Part shown: positions 45,551 to 57,292 of the stretch, one piece after another
Layout: each line of letters opens with the position of its first letter
Position numbering within the stretch: position 1 is the stretch's first letter
From: Schizophyllum amplum
Lineage: Eukaryota > Basidiomycota > Agaricomycetes > Agaricales > Schizophyllaceae
Assembly: GCA_007026445.1 (NCBI GenBank)
Contig: VDMD01000002.1
Location: 1,426,001-1,490,000, forward strand
Direction of reading: 5' to 3'
Length of the DNA: 64,000 bases
Made by a program: the position numbers and the translations under genes
Notes under the pieces: model-generated
What the model was told of the DNA's origin: nothing
Databases searched by the model: none
The model's input: only the letters and a program-made list of their open reading frames with translations

Positions 45551-46603
45551 AATCGGATGAGCCAGTGCCGACTCTCAGAAGGATAGAGATGCACTGGATG
45601 TATCTTTTTCGCTGCTATAAGCGACTGACCGGCAAATAATGTTGATGCTGCGTCTCAAGATCGCGAGCTTTCCGCAACGCCCGTTGCCGCGTGCGGGAAT
45701 GTATTCCGGACACATATAGGCAGGCGCCATGCGAGCGCCTGTAGGAACGCGAGATGGCAATCTAAGAATTGGCAGCGCAAAGCTCAGCACAAATGACTTT
45801 CGTAAGAATAATCGAAGGATAGGTACATACTCGAGTAAGTACCAAGAGTTCAACGTTCAGAACGTTCAGACTCCAACTGAGCGCGACAAGGACTTCCTTT
45901 TTGGGCCGTGCCTTTGAGCGCACCAAATCGGGAAACAACGCTTGTGAGCGACCATCTCGAACATTGGAGAGAGATGACAATGGACAGAGCAATTCACGGC
46001 GAAGTCCTCAAACTTTGGTGTGACTGTTAGGCCCGTCTACTGCTCCTCTGCATTACTGCCCTCAAGGGTACTTCACAGGCTCGCACGAACAAGTCTTCTT
46101 TTGGCCGTTCTGCGAGTCCGGCTATCCAAAAGAAGCCATCGAGTGTCTGGCACTGTCACAGTGGCAAGTTTATACGCGACGGCGGCAAGTTTGCGGGGAC
46201 GTCGGGCTGCGAAAGAGTGAGTAATAATAATCAGCACTGTCAGTAATAGCGCTGTGACTGACGATAGCAGCCATAATACAATACCACCCCCTTGCCCTCA
46301 CCTGCCCTCCAGATCCATACCGGTACTCTGCTTGGCGGGGCGGATCCTGGGAGATCCTGGGACTTCTTCGCCCACGCACGAAGTAAATCAGGCAGCGCCT
46401 GGTGCAGCGCTGCACGAGGTCGGGGCATGTGCGGTGCCAGTGCGACCACATTGATCCGCAAGGCGCAACACGAAGGACGACCATATGGCGAGATGATAAC
46501 GTTGTACGGCGCCGTATATATACGGCCAACGCGCCCGAGATGACTTTCCCGAGCCTCCCCCGGACGCCCGCACTCCTCCCCCATCTCCTCCATAGTTCAC
46601 GGG
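45551..46603. other. Intergenic, 1.05 kb
   Basis: No convincing gene. A GCCGTATATATACGGC sequence near 46511-46526 lies about 80-90 bases before the S28 peptidase start and probably acts as its TATA box. Confidence 0.45.
46511..46526 (+). promoter_or_regulatory. TATA box within a palindrome, S28 peptidase gene
   Basis: GCCGTATATATACGGC, about 80-90 bases upstream of the ATG at 46604. Confidence 0.5.
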
Positions 46604-48540
46604 ATGTCCCTTTTCGCCCGCGTCGCGCTTGCCGCTGCGCTCATCGCTGGCGTCGTTCAGGCTCGTCTGCCCAAGCCTCCGGGTGTTCTCAAGATCCCTG
46701 GGGTGCCAAAGCTTGAGGCTCCGGAGGCCGGCCCTATCGTCAGCCGCAACGGGACGGAGCTGCCGCCGTACAACACCACGTACTACTTCGACCAGCTCGT
46801 TGACCACAACGACCCGTCGAAGGGCACGTTCAAGCAACGGTTCTGGCACACGTACGAGAAGTATGAGGAGGGTGGCCCTGTTATCTTCATGACCCCAGGG
46901 TGAGTTGCTATAGCCGGCGCACATTATCTGAACTGACACTCAAGTTTAGCGAGGGAAATGCGGATGGTTACTGGAGTTACCTCACCAACAGCTCCATCAA
47001 TGGTCTACTTGCAGAGCAGGTGCGTATCTGATTCGTTCGAGCTTCAACGCCCACTTAATCTGGACAGGAAAATGCCACAGCGATCGTCATTGAACATCGC
47101 TTTTACGGCGAATCCAACCCTACCGCCGATCTTTCCACCGAGAGCCTCAAGTTGCACACGATCCAGCAGGCTATCGACGATCTCAAGTACTTCGCGGAGA
47201 ATGTCGTCCTCCCTATGCCGAACGGCGACCAGCTCACGCCTGACAAGGCTCCCTGGGTCATGATGGGTGGCTCGTACTCGGGTGCGCTCACCAGCTGGGT
47301 GATGACCAAGTTCGTACGCCTCGTGTTCTTCTCGGACATGCTAACATGTGATGCTCTCAGCACCGACTTCGTCTGGGCCGGCTACGCGAGCTCTGCTGTT
47401 GTCGAGGCGATTACCGACTTCTGGCAGTACTTCGAGCCCATCCGCCAGAACATGCCGCAGAACTGCTCCTCGGATGTCCAGGCAGTCATCTCGTACATCG
47501 ACGGCGTCGCAGCAACTGGCGACGAGAACGCGCTTAACAAGATCGCGGATGACTTCGGGCTGAGCGCGATCGCCGGCCACTTCGATGATGTTGTGGGCAC
47601 GCTGCGCTACAACCTTTGGGATTGGCAGAGCTTGTCCATCCTTACTGGCCCGAACGGCACGTTCTACCAGTTCTGTGACGCGCTCGAGGTGGACGAGAAT
47701 GGCGAGGTTGCGCCCGAGGAAGGCTTTGGCGCTGATCACGCGTATGCGGCGTGGACGTCCTACTTTAAGAATGTCTACCTCGATATGTGTATGTTTTCGT
47801 CTTTTGCGTTCTTGCCTGTTCTGACAGGTATACTCAGACGTCGAAGAGGGCGGATACGACAGTGTGTTTGATGCTTTTGACACCTACGATACCAACCGCA
47901 CCTTCTGGAGGAGCACAGAGGTCGACAACAGTGAGTGCTTACTTCTTCTGCATGTCACCGTCACTGATGTATCGTGCAGGCTACCGTTCATGGCAATGGA
48001 TCGTTTGCAATGAAGTTGGATATATTCAGGTGCGTCTCCTCTTCAGTGCGTCAAATCAGTGCTGAACCCATCTCCTGCAGGACGCCGCACCGGAGGGCGA
48101 GCCGTCACTAATATCACGCATTGTCAACGCCGCGTACGACCTACGGCAATGCAGCAACTTCTTCCCGGAAGCCTTCCCGGAGACGCCAGTCCCCAACGTC
48201 AACGCCACAAACGAGGCGTACAAGGGCTGGAATGTACAGGAGGATCGTCTCTTCTTCGCGAACGGCCTTAGTGAGTGACACCCTGGCGTTATTCTCAGGT
48301 CGATAACACCGTTCTATCGCAGAGGACCCCTGGCGGGAGGCGACGCCGTCCGCTGCGGGCTCGGCCATCCAGAGCACCGACCGCCAGCCCATCAAGATGG
48401 GCGACGGTATTCACTGCTCCGACCTAAGCGCGAGGTCGGGTCAGGCGGACGAGACGATCCGCGCTGTGCAGGAGTCAGCTCTCGAGTATCTGCATGGGTG
48501 GATTGCCGAGTGGAAGACGGAGAAGGCAAAGAGGGCGTGA
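46604..48540 (+). CDS. Secreted serine carboxypeptidase, family S28
   Basis: About eight exons. Residues 1-20 (MSLFARVALAAALIAGVVQA) form a signal peptide. S28 hallmarks follow: TYYFDQLVDHNDPSKGTFKQRFW, GGPVIFMTPGEGNADGYW, IVIEHRFYGESNPT, the nucleophile in PWVMMGGSYSGALTSW, FVWAGYASSAVVEA, then SWQWIVCNEVGYIQ, the catalytic Asp in DPWREATPSA and the His in GDGIHCSDL. N-glycosylation sequons occur (NGT, NTT, NSS, NRT). Family members release residues after Pro from peptides (prolyl carboxypeptidase, DPP II) and in fungi work in acidic extracellular or vacuolar spaces. The model ends EKAKRA at 48540. Confidence 0.93.
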
Positions 48541-48967
48541 GGTTGGGGGAATCTGTCTACTGACCCTGGTCTATGGGACTCAATTGGTGACTATAATCAG
48601 GCTGACCTTTCACGACGATACGAGTGCTTCCATCACTAAGTTTGGATGGGATATCAAGACGTCTGTCACTTCGCCATGCTCCGTACGGAGCCTATGTGCA
48701 TAGCCCTTGGGTTCTTCGCTGGCGATTGAATACGTGTTTGACCTTGCTGAAGAAGCTGCGTAGCACCATCGCACCTGAATAGCTGTCCTCGACGGCCTCA
48801 CATCGGCCTCGTCCCCACGTCAGCTCAAACGCAACCTCTGTTGGGCGCCGCAATGATGATCAGACCTGTCTTTGTCTGGTTACAAGTCGCTGAGTATTGA
48901 TGTATACGCCCTTCTACATACCGCGCCACCCCAGTGCCCTCCCTTCCTCCCTCCCTCTCCTCCTGTC
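48541..48967. other. Intergenic, no gene recognised
   Basis: Between the S28 stop and the membrane-protein start. C/T-rich leader (CCCTCCCTTCCTCCC) just before 48968. Confidence 0.4.
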
Positions 48968-50374
48968 ATGACCAACAACACGCTCTCTGCTCGTCTAGCA
49001 TTTGCATCTTTTGCCATACAAACCCTGCTATGCGGCCTCTTCCTCGCTGTGTCACTTCTATCGTTGTTTCTCCTTCGCCGGCGAGCGCGGAATGGGCACG
49101 CACGTAGCGCACGTCCAAAGAATACACTCATCCTCGTCAATTCATGCGCTCTCATTTTCTGCGTAGTAGCTGTGAGTTTCTTTGGCCCAAAGTGACATGG
49201 CTTGAAGGTTGACGGATATCGGCAGCATTGGATATCCAGTTTCGTGCGCATTCTCGTCGCCTTCTTTATATGGCACGATGGGCAGGACCCGGTCGGCTAC
49301 CTCACGACTGGATTGACGATGCATGCGATACCGAAGGGATTCCTTCTCTTGTCGATAGTGATTTGGGATTTTACGATGGTGAGCGGACGGGCCTTGGTGA
49401 ATGTTACTCTTCTGAAGACCAAGTGTCACCCAGACGTGCCGTTTATTGATTATCTTCAATGGTCGCAAGGTCGTCTTGTTTCTCCCGGCCGCCCTATTCG
49501 TGGGCTTTCTTGGTGTGTGCATCTTCAAGAAATGGCAGCGTCCGCGGAGAGTTGCTGACAGAGTGCGTGCAGTCTGTGCTGCTGGTGTGCTTGTGCGATT
49601 GTTCAAGGTACGAGTTGACGTAACGCAAAAAAGTGTAAGGCTTAGAAGCAGCTGTAGCACGATCCCATGACGCTGCATACACGAGGAGGGCACTGGATAG
49701 TATCCGATTATGCCCTGTCGTTGAGGTGTGTCTACAAAATATCTAGGATCCCCGCACCTTGCTGACCCAGTATCTAGCATGAACATCTACAATACCAGTG
49801 AGTACCTCAGCCAGGCTTTGGTTTGTCTGCTAACTGAAGTTTTCCAACTCAGGCATGATCACCTGGCGCATCCTTCGCCAGGCCAAGCAAACTAGGCGGA
49901 GTGGGGGGCCGTCGATTTCGGTGAGCTTACAGCGCATTGCCAAGTCTACGTATTACACTGAACTTTTCCGCACAGATCAGTCTCGCGATCTTCATCGAGA
50001 GTGCTGCCATCGGCATGTACGTACATATTCTGTCCAGTCCTGATTTCACTATACTAAATCGCGTCTCCTTCAGCTTCCACGGTTTCTTCTTCCTCGGAAC
50101 TTACCTCGCGCAACATCCCTCCCACGGCTTTGCCGTAGACACCGCGCCCGCGGTGTACGGACTAGCTCTCGCCTTCATCAATCTTCGAGTCGCCATTGGT
50201 ATCCCACAGAAGGCCTGCGCCACCGGCGACTTGTCTGAGATCGCGTTCGCGCAAGATCTGCAGCGGCCGGCATTGAACGTCGTAATCCCTCTAAACCAGA
50301 GGGGCTCGCATGCGGAGTGGGAGAGCTCGCAAGTTCAATTCGACAATAAGTCGCCCACCGCTACGCGTGTATGA
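48968..50374 (+). CDS. Multipass membrane protein of unknown function (fungal 7-TM-like)
   Basis: Start MTNNTLSARLAFASF. Several exons of mostly hydrophobic sequence: FAIQTLLCGLFLAVSLLSLFLL, TLILVNSCALIFCVVA, SSFVRILVAFFIW, PKGFLLLSIVIWDF, VVLFLPAALFVGFLG, then GMITWRILRQAKQT and the C-terminal FSFHGFFFLGTYLAQH followed by AVYGLALAFINLRVAIGIPQKA. The number and spacing of segments suggest about seven membrane helices. This layout is common in basidiomycete hypothetical membrane proteins, but I know of no assigned function. Central exon borders (49440-49850) are uncertain. A cytosolic tail of about 60 residues ends the protein. Confidence 0.6.
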
Positions 50375-51842
50375 TCACAGAATGAAAGGTGCAGGAGGTG
50401 ATGCGGAAGAAGGACCTATATACTGGTATGTGATCTCGAGCATTGGGGTTCAAAAACTTGTGGGCTAACAGATATCTTCAGTACATCAGGCTGTACCACG
50501 AGCTCCCTGTCAATAAGCACACACGCGTGCGACAATGCACCGCCAGGCGTCGAGCTACTGCCGCCTGTTCGGCTGGATCTTACTAGATATCTATGGATGC
50601 ATAGCCAACGCCCGAGAGACGGCTTACTTTGGATTGGGCGCTTCCTTTCCGTGGACCATTCAGAATTGGCTGGACGTCTATAGGATGGCGGGGCGCTGAG
50701 CACGACTCTCGTCGACATCGGCGCTTGTTATCAGGTGCAACCATCAGCCCTCCCCGTCTATGGCGGGCCTGAGTTAACGCTGAACTTTCTACAACCGGAC
50801 GGTGCGCTCCCAATTTCTTCCGGCGCATATAACTAGTCGATGGTCCGCGGCCAGCAAACCTCTCCACTGACACCCTGGCAGCATCGGCCATGTAATTTCG
50901 TTCGCGTCCTGACGGGTTTTTCTTTTCTCGACGGGGACGGCTTGGCTGGCTACATACCTCGCGCATGAACTCGCAGTGCACGCGGCCCCGAAGACATTTC
51001 TTTCATCGTTGGTCCTGGTTTGCGACCTCAGAGTCACGATGATGAGTGCAGGTATTGCACGCTGAACTGAGGGGTACTGGGCTGAACATAGGGGCTCGCC
51101 AGTTGTACCGCCTCTATAATATTGTGTTCGACTTCAATAAAGTCGTCCTGGTATTATCCTGCGTTGCCAGTCCTTGTGGGATTTTGGGCCTGGTAACGGC
51201 AGGGGATTCGGAGTCGGCCGTCGAGAGGTCGGCGACAAAGCGCCGACTTCGATGGAGTGCAGTTATAAGATGAAAGTGATAATTAAGGGCAGGCGGAAGT
51301 ACCACCAGTGTGGGGTGGCAGAATGCTGAGTCTGTGGTATGTTGTGAAAAGTAGAATGTTCGCGTCGACGGCCTACCGCTTAAAATTCAGGGCAGTGTAC
51401 GATATAATAGACAACGGGTTAAGGAAGCCTAGCGCTAATTACTGTAATAGACCGCGTACAGGACAATGGTAGCGCGATATGACCGTATCATGGACGCCCG
51501 CAGTCTCGATTGTTATCCGTCTTGTTCAAGTTCTCAAAGGCAACGCATTATAGTCTGTAGGAGTGACCAATCATACCCCTCAGCCAATCCGCGCCCGCGC
51601 TGGTCAAAGAACCAGGCGGCACACACCCACCGAGTTTGACCGGTCTGACCCCGACTGTGACCTCCATGAGAACAATAGACATCGATGTGCATATAAGGCG
51701 GAGCGTTATGACTTGAATTAACCCCTCGATTTCATCCCAGTGTCCGTGATCCCACCCTCTCATACCTCTCGCCATCCTTTGCGTCCACTCTGCAGCAGCA
51801 TCCGTATATATCAAGCCAAGACTCGCTCAGCTCACCTATCGG
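50375..51842. other. Intergenic, 1.47 kb, no gene recognised
   Basis: Short open frames only. A CATATAAGGCGG sequence near 51690 lies about 150 bases upstream of the small gene at 51843 and could be its TATA element. Confidence 0.4.
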
Positions 51843-52180
51843 ATGGGTCGCATCGCGTCTCAGCTGAAGCGAGCCTTGAGTGGCGGGCGCGTCGCCAAGT
51901 ACTCGCCCGTGCATGACACGGACGAGCTGCTCATCGAGAAGGCCGACACAGAAGACGTCGAGGAAGCCATCGACGAACTCGATGACATGTCGCCTCTCCT
52001 CTCCGAACGTGAGCGCCGAAGGTGAGCGGGTTGGGCAGTGACAAGGAGGATGCAGCATGGTGATTGTCCGCACCCAGTCAATACTACTTGAAGGCTGGTC
52101 GTGGCAGGAAACTAAAGCTGACCTCGCCCTCCTGCGCCCTTGATTGTGTAGGTCATAGACGCCTGAAGCGCGGACGGTGA
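51843..52180 (+). CDS. Small hypothetical protein, 93 aa
   Basis: Two exons, 51843-52021 and 52078-52180, with a 56-nt intron (GTGAGC donor, CCCAG acceptor). Without splicing the protein would be 60 residues. The product is basic at its N-terminus (MGRIASQLKRAL), acidic in the middle (DTEDVEEAIDELDD) and strongly basic at the end (LKAGRGRKLKLT ... RRLKRGR). The SPLLSERERR piece resembles dileucine-type sorting signals, by inference. No membrane segment. I do not recognise a family. Confidence 0.42.
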
Positions 52181-52416
52181 CGCTTTAACACAGCTTGACA
52201 TTGTTAGCCGCCGAGAACTCAAGTAGAAGCAGCATGGGACGAGATTCTGGACTTAGCGCGACGGGAGTATGTTCAAGACAATTGAAGCAGACGAGAAGTG
52301 ACGGCTGCAGCTGAGTCTGAGTGCTGCTTTGGATGACAGTCTTTGTAGGCGTAGAGCCTGGTGCCATGCGACGCGAACAATTCGATTGGGGAGTATTGGT
52401 GTATACGTGGTGCAAT

Positions 52417-52953
52417 CTAGTGCAGATCCTTCTCGTGATCGTAGGGTGGTTTGGTGTGCGGGGGCTAGGCAGGCGGTCAGCGCGGTATGGGGATGATGTA
52501 GGTGAGGGCAATACCGGCATGTTGCGCTCCCTGCGTGGGTAAGTGTGAGCAGCGTGCAAGATGTACGATAATTGAGAGCGTACCATTGGGTACCACCCGG
52601 GGACTTCGGAGCTGGAAGCATGTTAGCGACGCGTTCATGGCCAATAAGCGAACACGCACGAATGACGGGATCGGGATGCTGCCCCGCGGCCAGGCGGGCT
52701 TCCGCGCTGGCAAGTAGCGCAGATAAAGTGCGCGGCTCCGTGACATGGCTAACAAGGTGGTCAGTTCACGCGCACCGGACGAAAGATGCGTCTGCACTCA
52801 CCGGTTCGCCTCGAACTCGGCGCGGATCTGCATGGCCTTCATGCGCCACCTGTCGCGTCCGATGGTCCAGTCGAGGGAGTCCTTAAGCATTCGCTTGTAG
52901 AGGGACTTGACATAAAAGCGGTGCGCCGATGAGAACGCCGTTGGCGCCGACAT
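52417..52953 (-). CDS. NADH dehydrogenase beta subcomplex subunit 9 (NDUFB9/LYRM3), 110 aa
   Basis: Five exons: 52953-52802, 52748-52660, 52611-52584, 52529-52514 and 52464-52417; two of them are only 28 and 16 nt. The product starts MSAPTAFSSAHRFYVKSLYKRML, an LYR-family motif (SLYKR), then DWTIGRDRWRMKAMQIRAEFEANR, LSALLASAEARLAAGQHPDP and GGTQWERNMPPPHTKPPYDHEKDLH. These are NDUFB9 signatures, including the GGTxWERN motif. It is an accessory LYR subunit of complex I at the inner mitochondrial membrane. Upstream in-frame ATGs at 53055 and 53079 could add an N-terminal extension. Confidence 0.88.
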
Positions 52954-53272
52954 GGTGTTGCTGGTGGAGGACGAGAAGGAGCGCAAGCCGTTCCGACGGC
53001 AGACGGCCGGCAGATGCCGGGACGGCTCACGTGGCGCGACTACCTCGATATCCATTGTAGAAGTTGGGATACTAAACATCTCTAGTCATGCACTCATGCT
53101 TTGCGCTTCTATGAATTGATCTGAGCCTTTGCACGGTCATTCCAGCTGATGTTCACTTTCTGTGGATTATTCAGTACACTTTCGGAGATAACCTTCCCAA
53201 CTCGGAATAACCAAATGAACATTTCCACATCAACAGGCGCCGATCAATCTCTTTCTTGGTCCTGCATCCGTC
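52954..53272. promoter_or_regulatory. Divergent promoter region, NDUFB9 / RRN3
   Basis: 319 bases between the two start codons. No TATA box seen. Confidence 0.4.
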
Positions 53273-55705
53273 ATGGACCCTCACTCGCGCCACGTCCAGT
53301 TCAACCAGCGGCCGCCCAAGGCAGGCCCAAAGGCCGCCACGCGAGGTTACATGGAGTCCACCAAGTTATCACTCGAGGGGTTCACCAAGAAACCCTCGGC
53401 GCCCACTAGAAAATCCGCGTCTCCCGCGCCAGCAGTCGTGCGCCGCCCGATCGCCACCAACTCGCGCATCCGCCAGGACGAGCAGTATCGCAAGGACATG
53501 TACCTTGCTTTCGTGAACAACGCGCTGCAGCAGAAGCTCAACGTATGTCGCAGTTTCATCCGCTCACGAGGCATCGATTGACGCGCGCGTGCAGGGGAAC
53601 AGCGAACCGTACGACGAGCTCGTTGGGCAGTTCGATCCGAAGCGGTTCGACCAGGAGAGCACCCCTCAGACGTCGCAGCTGCGCTTTTGGATACTAGCCC
53701 TTTCACATGTCGTGTCGCGCCTCGAGCGGCCCCATGCATCTCTCGTCGAAGCGATCGTTAACGTTCCCTGGACGACAATGGACAGCGCTTCCGTCAAATC
53801 ATTCACCGTCTTCTTCGGCATGCTCCTCAGTGCGAAGCCTGAGTACCTATCCCTTGTACTTGGCAAGGTAGCTCAAGGCTTTACTCATCGTGAGTGACCT
53901 GCCTGTCGTCACCCGCGCAAGGTCTTACTTTTTACAGAGTCAGGCCTCCAAGCCCTCGACTCAGCGGTTCCTGAGGGATCGTCCAAGCCGCTCACCCGTC
54001 GTGTCGTATACGACCGCCTACACAGTCTACTGCAGCATGTGCTGTCTCTCATCCCGACCCTGTCATCGACACTCCTCCCCCTTCTTGTCCATAACTTTCC
54101 CCACAAGCGTCAGAGTCAAGTCTCGCAAGCCACCTACATTCGCAATCTCCTGCGTATATCGGGCTACTGCCCTGAGCTCGCAGACAAGATACTCGCCACA
54201 ATCGTCGATCGCGCAATACAGATTGATGTATGTCCATCTAGCTAGTCGTAGGACTTTGAGCTGATATGCTTTAGGTGGAGATTCAAGTGGAACTTGAGGG
54301 GCTGGAAGATGACGAAGGCGACGACACGAACCTGGAGCAGGACCTATTCGAGATCGATCCCTTTGATACGCTCATTGGCCAGGACGGCGAAAGCTCTGAC
54401 TCGGATTCAGATGATGAAGACGGCGGAAATCTCAGCGACATCACCTCTGACGGGGAGGAGGACCTCGAGGAGGCTCAAGATGTACCCACCAACGTCCAGC
54501 ACATACAAGAAATGGTCACGAAACTTGACGCAATTCTCACTCTCGTCTTCGACCACTTTCATCACCTGCACTGCGCAGAGCCGACGAGCAGCTCAAGATC
54601 GTCATCTGTATCATTGGAGCTGCCACCTTTACCCCCGATATCATCACCAATATCACCACTCGTGACCCCTTCTCTCCCACTCTTCCCGCCCTCGTCGCCT
54701 TCACCAGTCCTGCTCGCGCTCCCCCCACCTCCACCTCAGACGCCCGCCGCCCGCGCTGCTCTCCGGCGCACGCAATTCCACACCCTCCTCGCCATATTTG
54801 ACCGCACCATCCTGCGTACCTTCAAATCCCGCTACACCCAATTCCTCCTCTTCTGGTTTGCCTCCCTCGACGCGGAGCTCGCGGACCTCTTCGCCGGCGT
54901 CCTCGTCGAGCGCGCGCTCCTCCGCCCGGATGCACCTGCGGTAACGCGCGCCGCGGCCGCCAGCTACATCGGCAGCTTCGTCAGTCGCGCGCGCTATGTC
55001 GACCGCGACGGCGCGCGGCGCGTCGTCACCGTCCTCTGCGGGTTCCTCGCCGCGCACCTCGACGCGCTCGCCGACAACCACAGCGCGGCGGAAAACACCG
55101 TCTGGTACGCCATCGCGCAAGCGGTGTTCCTCATCTTCTGCTTCCGCTGGCGCGACCTGCTCGAGGACGAGGAGCTCGTGCTGGAGGAGCTCGGCACGCG
55201 CAAGTGGATGCCCGCGCTCGACGTGCTTCACCGGGTGGTGAACGCGCCGCTCAACCCCCTGCGCGTGTGCTCACAAAATGTGGTGATGCAGTTTGCGCGG
55301 GTGGCGCATGCGACGAATTTTCTGTACTGCTTCACAATTTTGGAGGCCAATAGGCGGAGTGCGGATGATGTGACGCGGCGGGGGCGGGATGCGGAGCTGC
55401 ACACGTTCTTCCCCTTCGATCCGTACAAGCTACCAAAATCGGGCCCGTATATTCAGGCGGTTTATAGGGAATGGGCTTCGGTGGCGATTGGGGGCGATGA
55501 CGATGATGAGGATGGGGATGAGGACAGGGAGGATGAAAATGACCGCCATGAAAGCAAGAGCCATGAAACACCGGCATGTCTGGCCATCCCGCGTGCAATT
55601 CAAGCTCAAGAAGGCGAGGACGACGACCCAACGGGGCTCGGGCAATCATTGAACGCGATGAGCATCAGCCCACAAGCGCCAATTAGGGCAATGGTCTCCG
55701 CATAA
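53273..55705 (+). CDS. RRN3: RNA polymerase I transcription initiation factor RRN3
   Basis: Five exons; the last, long one begins near 54275. The protein starts MDPHSRHVQFNQRPP. RRN3 family features: RLRFWILALSHVVSRLE-type helix (here SQLRFWILALSHVVSRLE), IVNVPWT, LLVHNFPHKRQSQVSQATYIRNLLRI, then an acidic insertion (QDGESSDSDSDDEDGG), TQFLLFWFASLDAELADLFAGVL, RAAAASYIGSFVSRARYVDR and NPLRVCSQNVVMQFARVAHATNFLYC, closing with HTFFPFDPYKLPKSGPYIQAVYREW. RRN3 bridges Pol I and core factor at the rDNA promoter and is the growth-regulated step of rRNA synthesis. The C-terminal acidic tail (GGDDDDEDGDEDREDEN) is typical in basidiomycetes. Confidence 0.93.
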
Positions 55706-55956
55706 TCAACATTCATGGAGGGCTCCAGGAGCACATCGGCGAGGTTAGTATTTAGTATCTATGTATCATGTTGTCTGTACTCTAATGGGATGACTGGATG
55801 TCCTGTCGACCGTTCACCTGGAATTTCTTGCCAAACCTGACGACTCTCCATTCCAAGACCAAAGCCATAACCTGTTACTGAGTATGTGGCAGATGCGCTA
55901 TTCAATTCCCTCGCATGCGGGCCACCATCGACCATTTAGACGGCAGACATAACACG

Positions 55957-57292
55957 TCATGTCGAGATAGGTCTGTTGAGTGAGGACACCGCATCGCAAC
56001 GGGTCACGCAATCCATGAAAAGATCCCAGAAGGCCTCCACCTATGGATCGCGTCAATAATAGTCAGAATTTAGCAAGACGTGATGGTACGCACATCTAAA
56101 CCTTGAGTGACGAAGCAATTCTTACCGAAGGCGCCCCAGCTATCGTCGCACTCGCGGTAGTTGTAGACGTCAACGACAGTCTCCCCAGTGGTGTACGTCC
56201 CCGTTAGCTCGACGTCAACTCTGTACCGCTTCCCGTAAAATAAGTCCGGGTTCGCGACATACGCGATCGTGAGTGCGTCGTGCAAGGGTGGGCTGTCAAA
56301 GTCGAAGACGGATTTGTAGGTGGCGGCGAAGAAGGTCATGGCCGTCGAGAGCGTGTGTCGGAGAGATGAGGCTGCCTTCGGGACGGGATCAGTGCTCTTG
56401 GAGTTGAGCAGACGTGCGTGCTGCTTCGGCGTCATGAGCGCAGTATGAGTCACGTTGATTGGGACCATGACGGCCTTGACAGGTGCATCGAGGACGATTT
56501 GCGCGGCGTGGGCTTGAAGGAACGATGAGCGACAATTTCGGTCTACGATGCGGGACACATACGATCGCATATAATGTTGTACTCTGAAGCGCATCAGAAG
56601 GGATAATTTCACGCGACATATGCGCTTACCAGCGGTCGAAGAACGATTGCCGAGTCCAACCCCGCCGCCCATAAAGACGAACTGCTCGACGCCTTCCAGT
56701 AAATCTGGATACGCACTCACGAAGATCGCGATGTTGGTCATCGGTCCAGTGGAGCAGATCGTGACCTTTGGGCCACTGCCCTTATTCCAGGTCTCCTTCA
56801 CGGCTCGCGCCATGCCGTCGAGCGCGCGTACCCTGTTTCCATCCGCATCGCAGGCGAACCAGGCATCGACCTCAGGCGCATTGTGAGCGGGCAAACCTTC
56901 GACGCCTCCAAGCCCATCTTCGCCGTGGATTTCCGGGTCCGTCCTCATCGCGCGTACGAGGGGTTGCTCTGCGCCTGGATGCACGCGCACAGGAGAGTTG
57001 GGTGGCGCAAACGCCTGCATGCAGCGCGCGGCATTGGACGTGGCATACTTATGGGTCGTGTTCCCGTGCGTCTGAGAACAAGGTCATTGTTATAAATCCC
57101 CCAAAACTATTGTGAATTCATACCGTGGAAATGCCTAGTAGATGGATGTTGGGTATGTGCAGCGCGAGCATGATCGCGGTCGCATCGTCGTGGCCCTACG
57201 TCCAGAAGATTCACTCAGAACGAATGGTACATACAACACAGAGTGCGTACAGGATCGCAATCCAGCCATATATACCGTGCTGGGCTGTCCAT
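55957..57292 (-). CDS. Inosine-uridine preferring nucleoside hydrolase, 359 aa
   Basis: Six exons: 57292-57251, 57195-57124, 57071-56630, 56583-56563 (21 nt), 56512-56094 and 56040-55957. The N-terminal calcium/nucleophile motif spans the first intron (MDSPARYIWLDCDP joined to GHDDATAIMLALH). Further motifs: ISTTHGNTTHKYATSNAAR, TICSTGPMTNIAIF, FVFMGGGVG, STAEYNIICDPHAAQIVLDAP, PINVTHTALMTP and PPLHDALTIAYV (DAxA-type). These match the IU-nucleoside hydrolase family, which splits nucleosides into base and ribose for salvage. No signal peptide, so it should be intracellular. The acid cluster DCDPGHDD is complete, suggesting an active enzyme. Confidence 0.92.

Noticed and set aside
52185..52586. 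Longer C-terminus for NDUFB9 by reading through 52514
   Set aside because: Splicing at GTATTG with a CTGAC branch gives the family-like end PPPHTKPPYDHEKDLH; the read-through is low-complexity.
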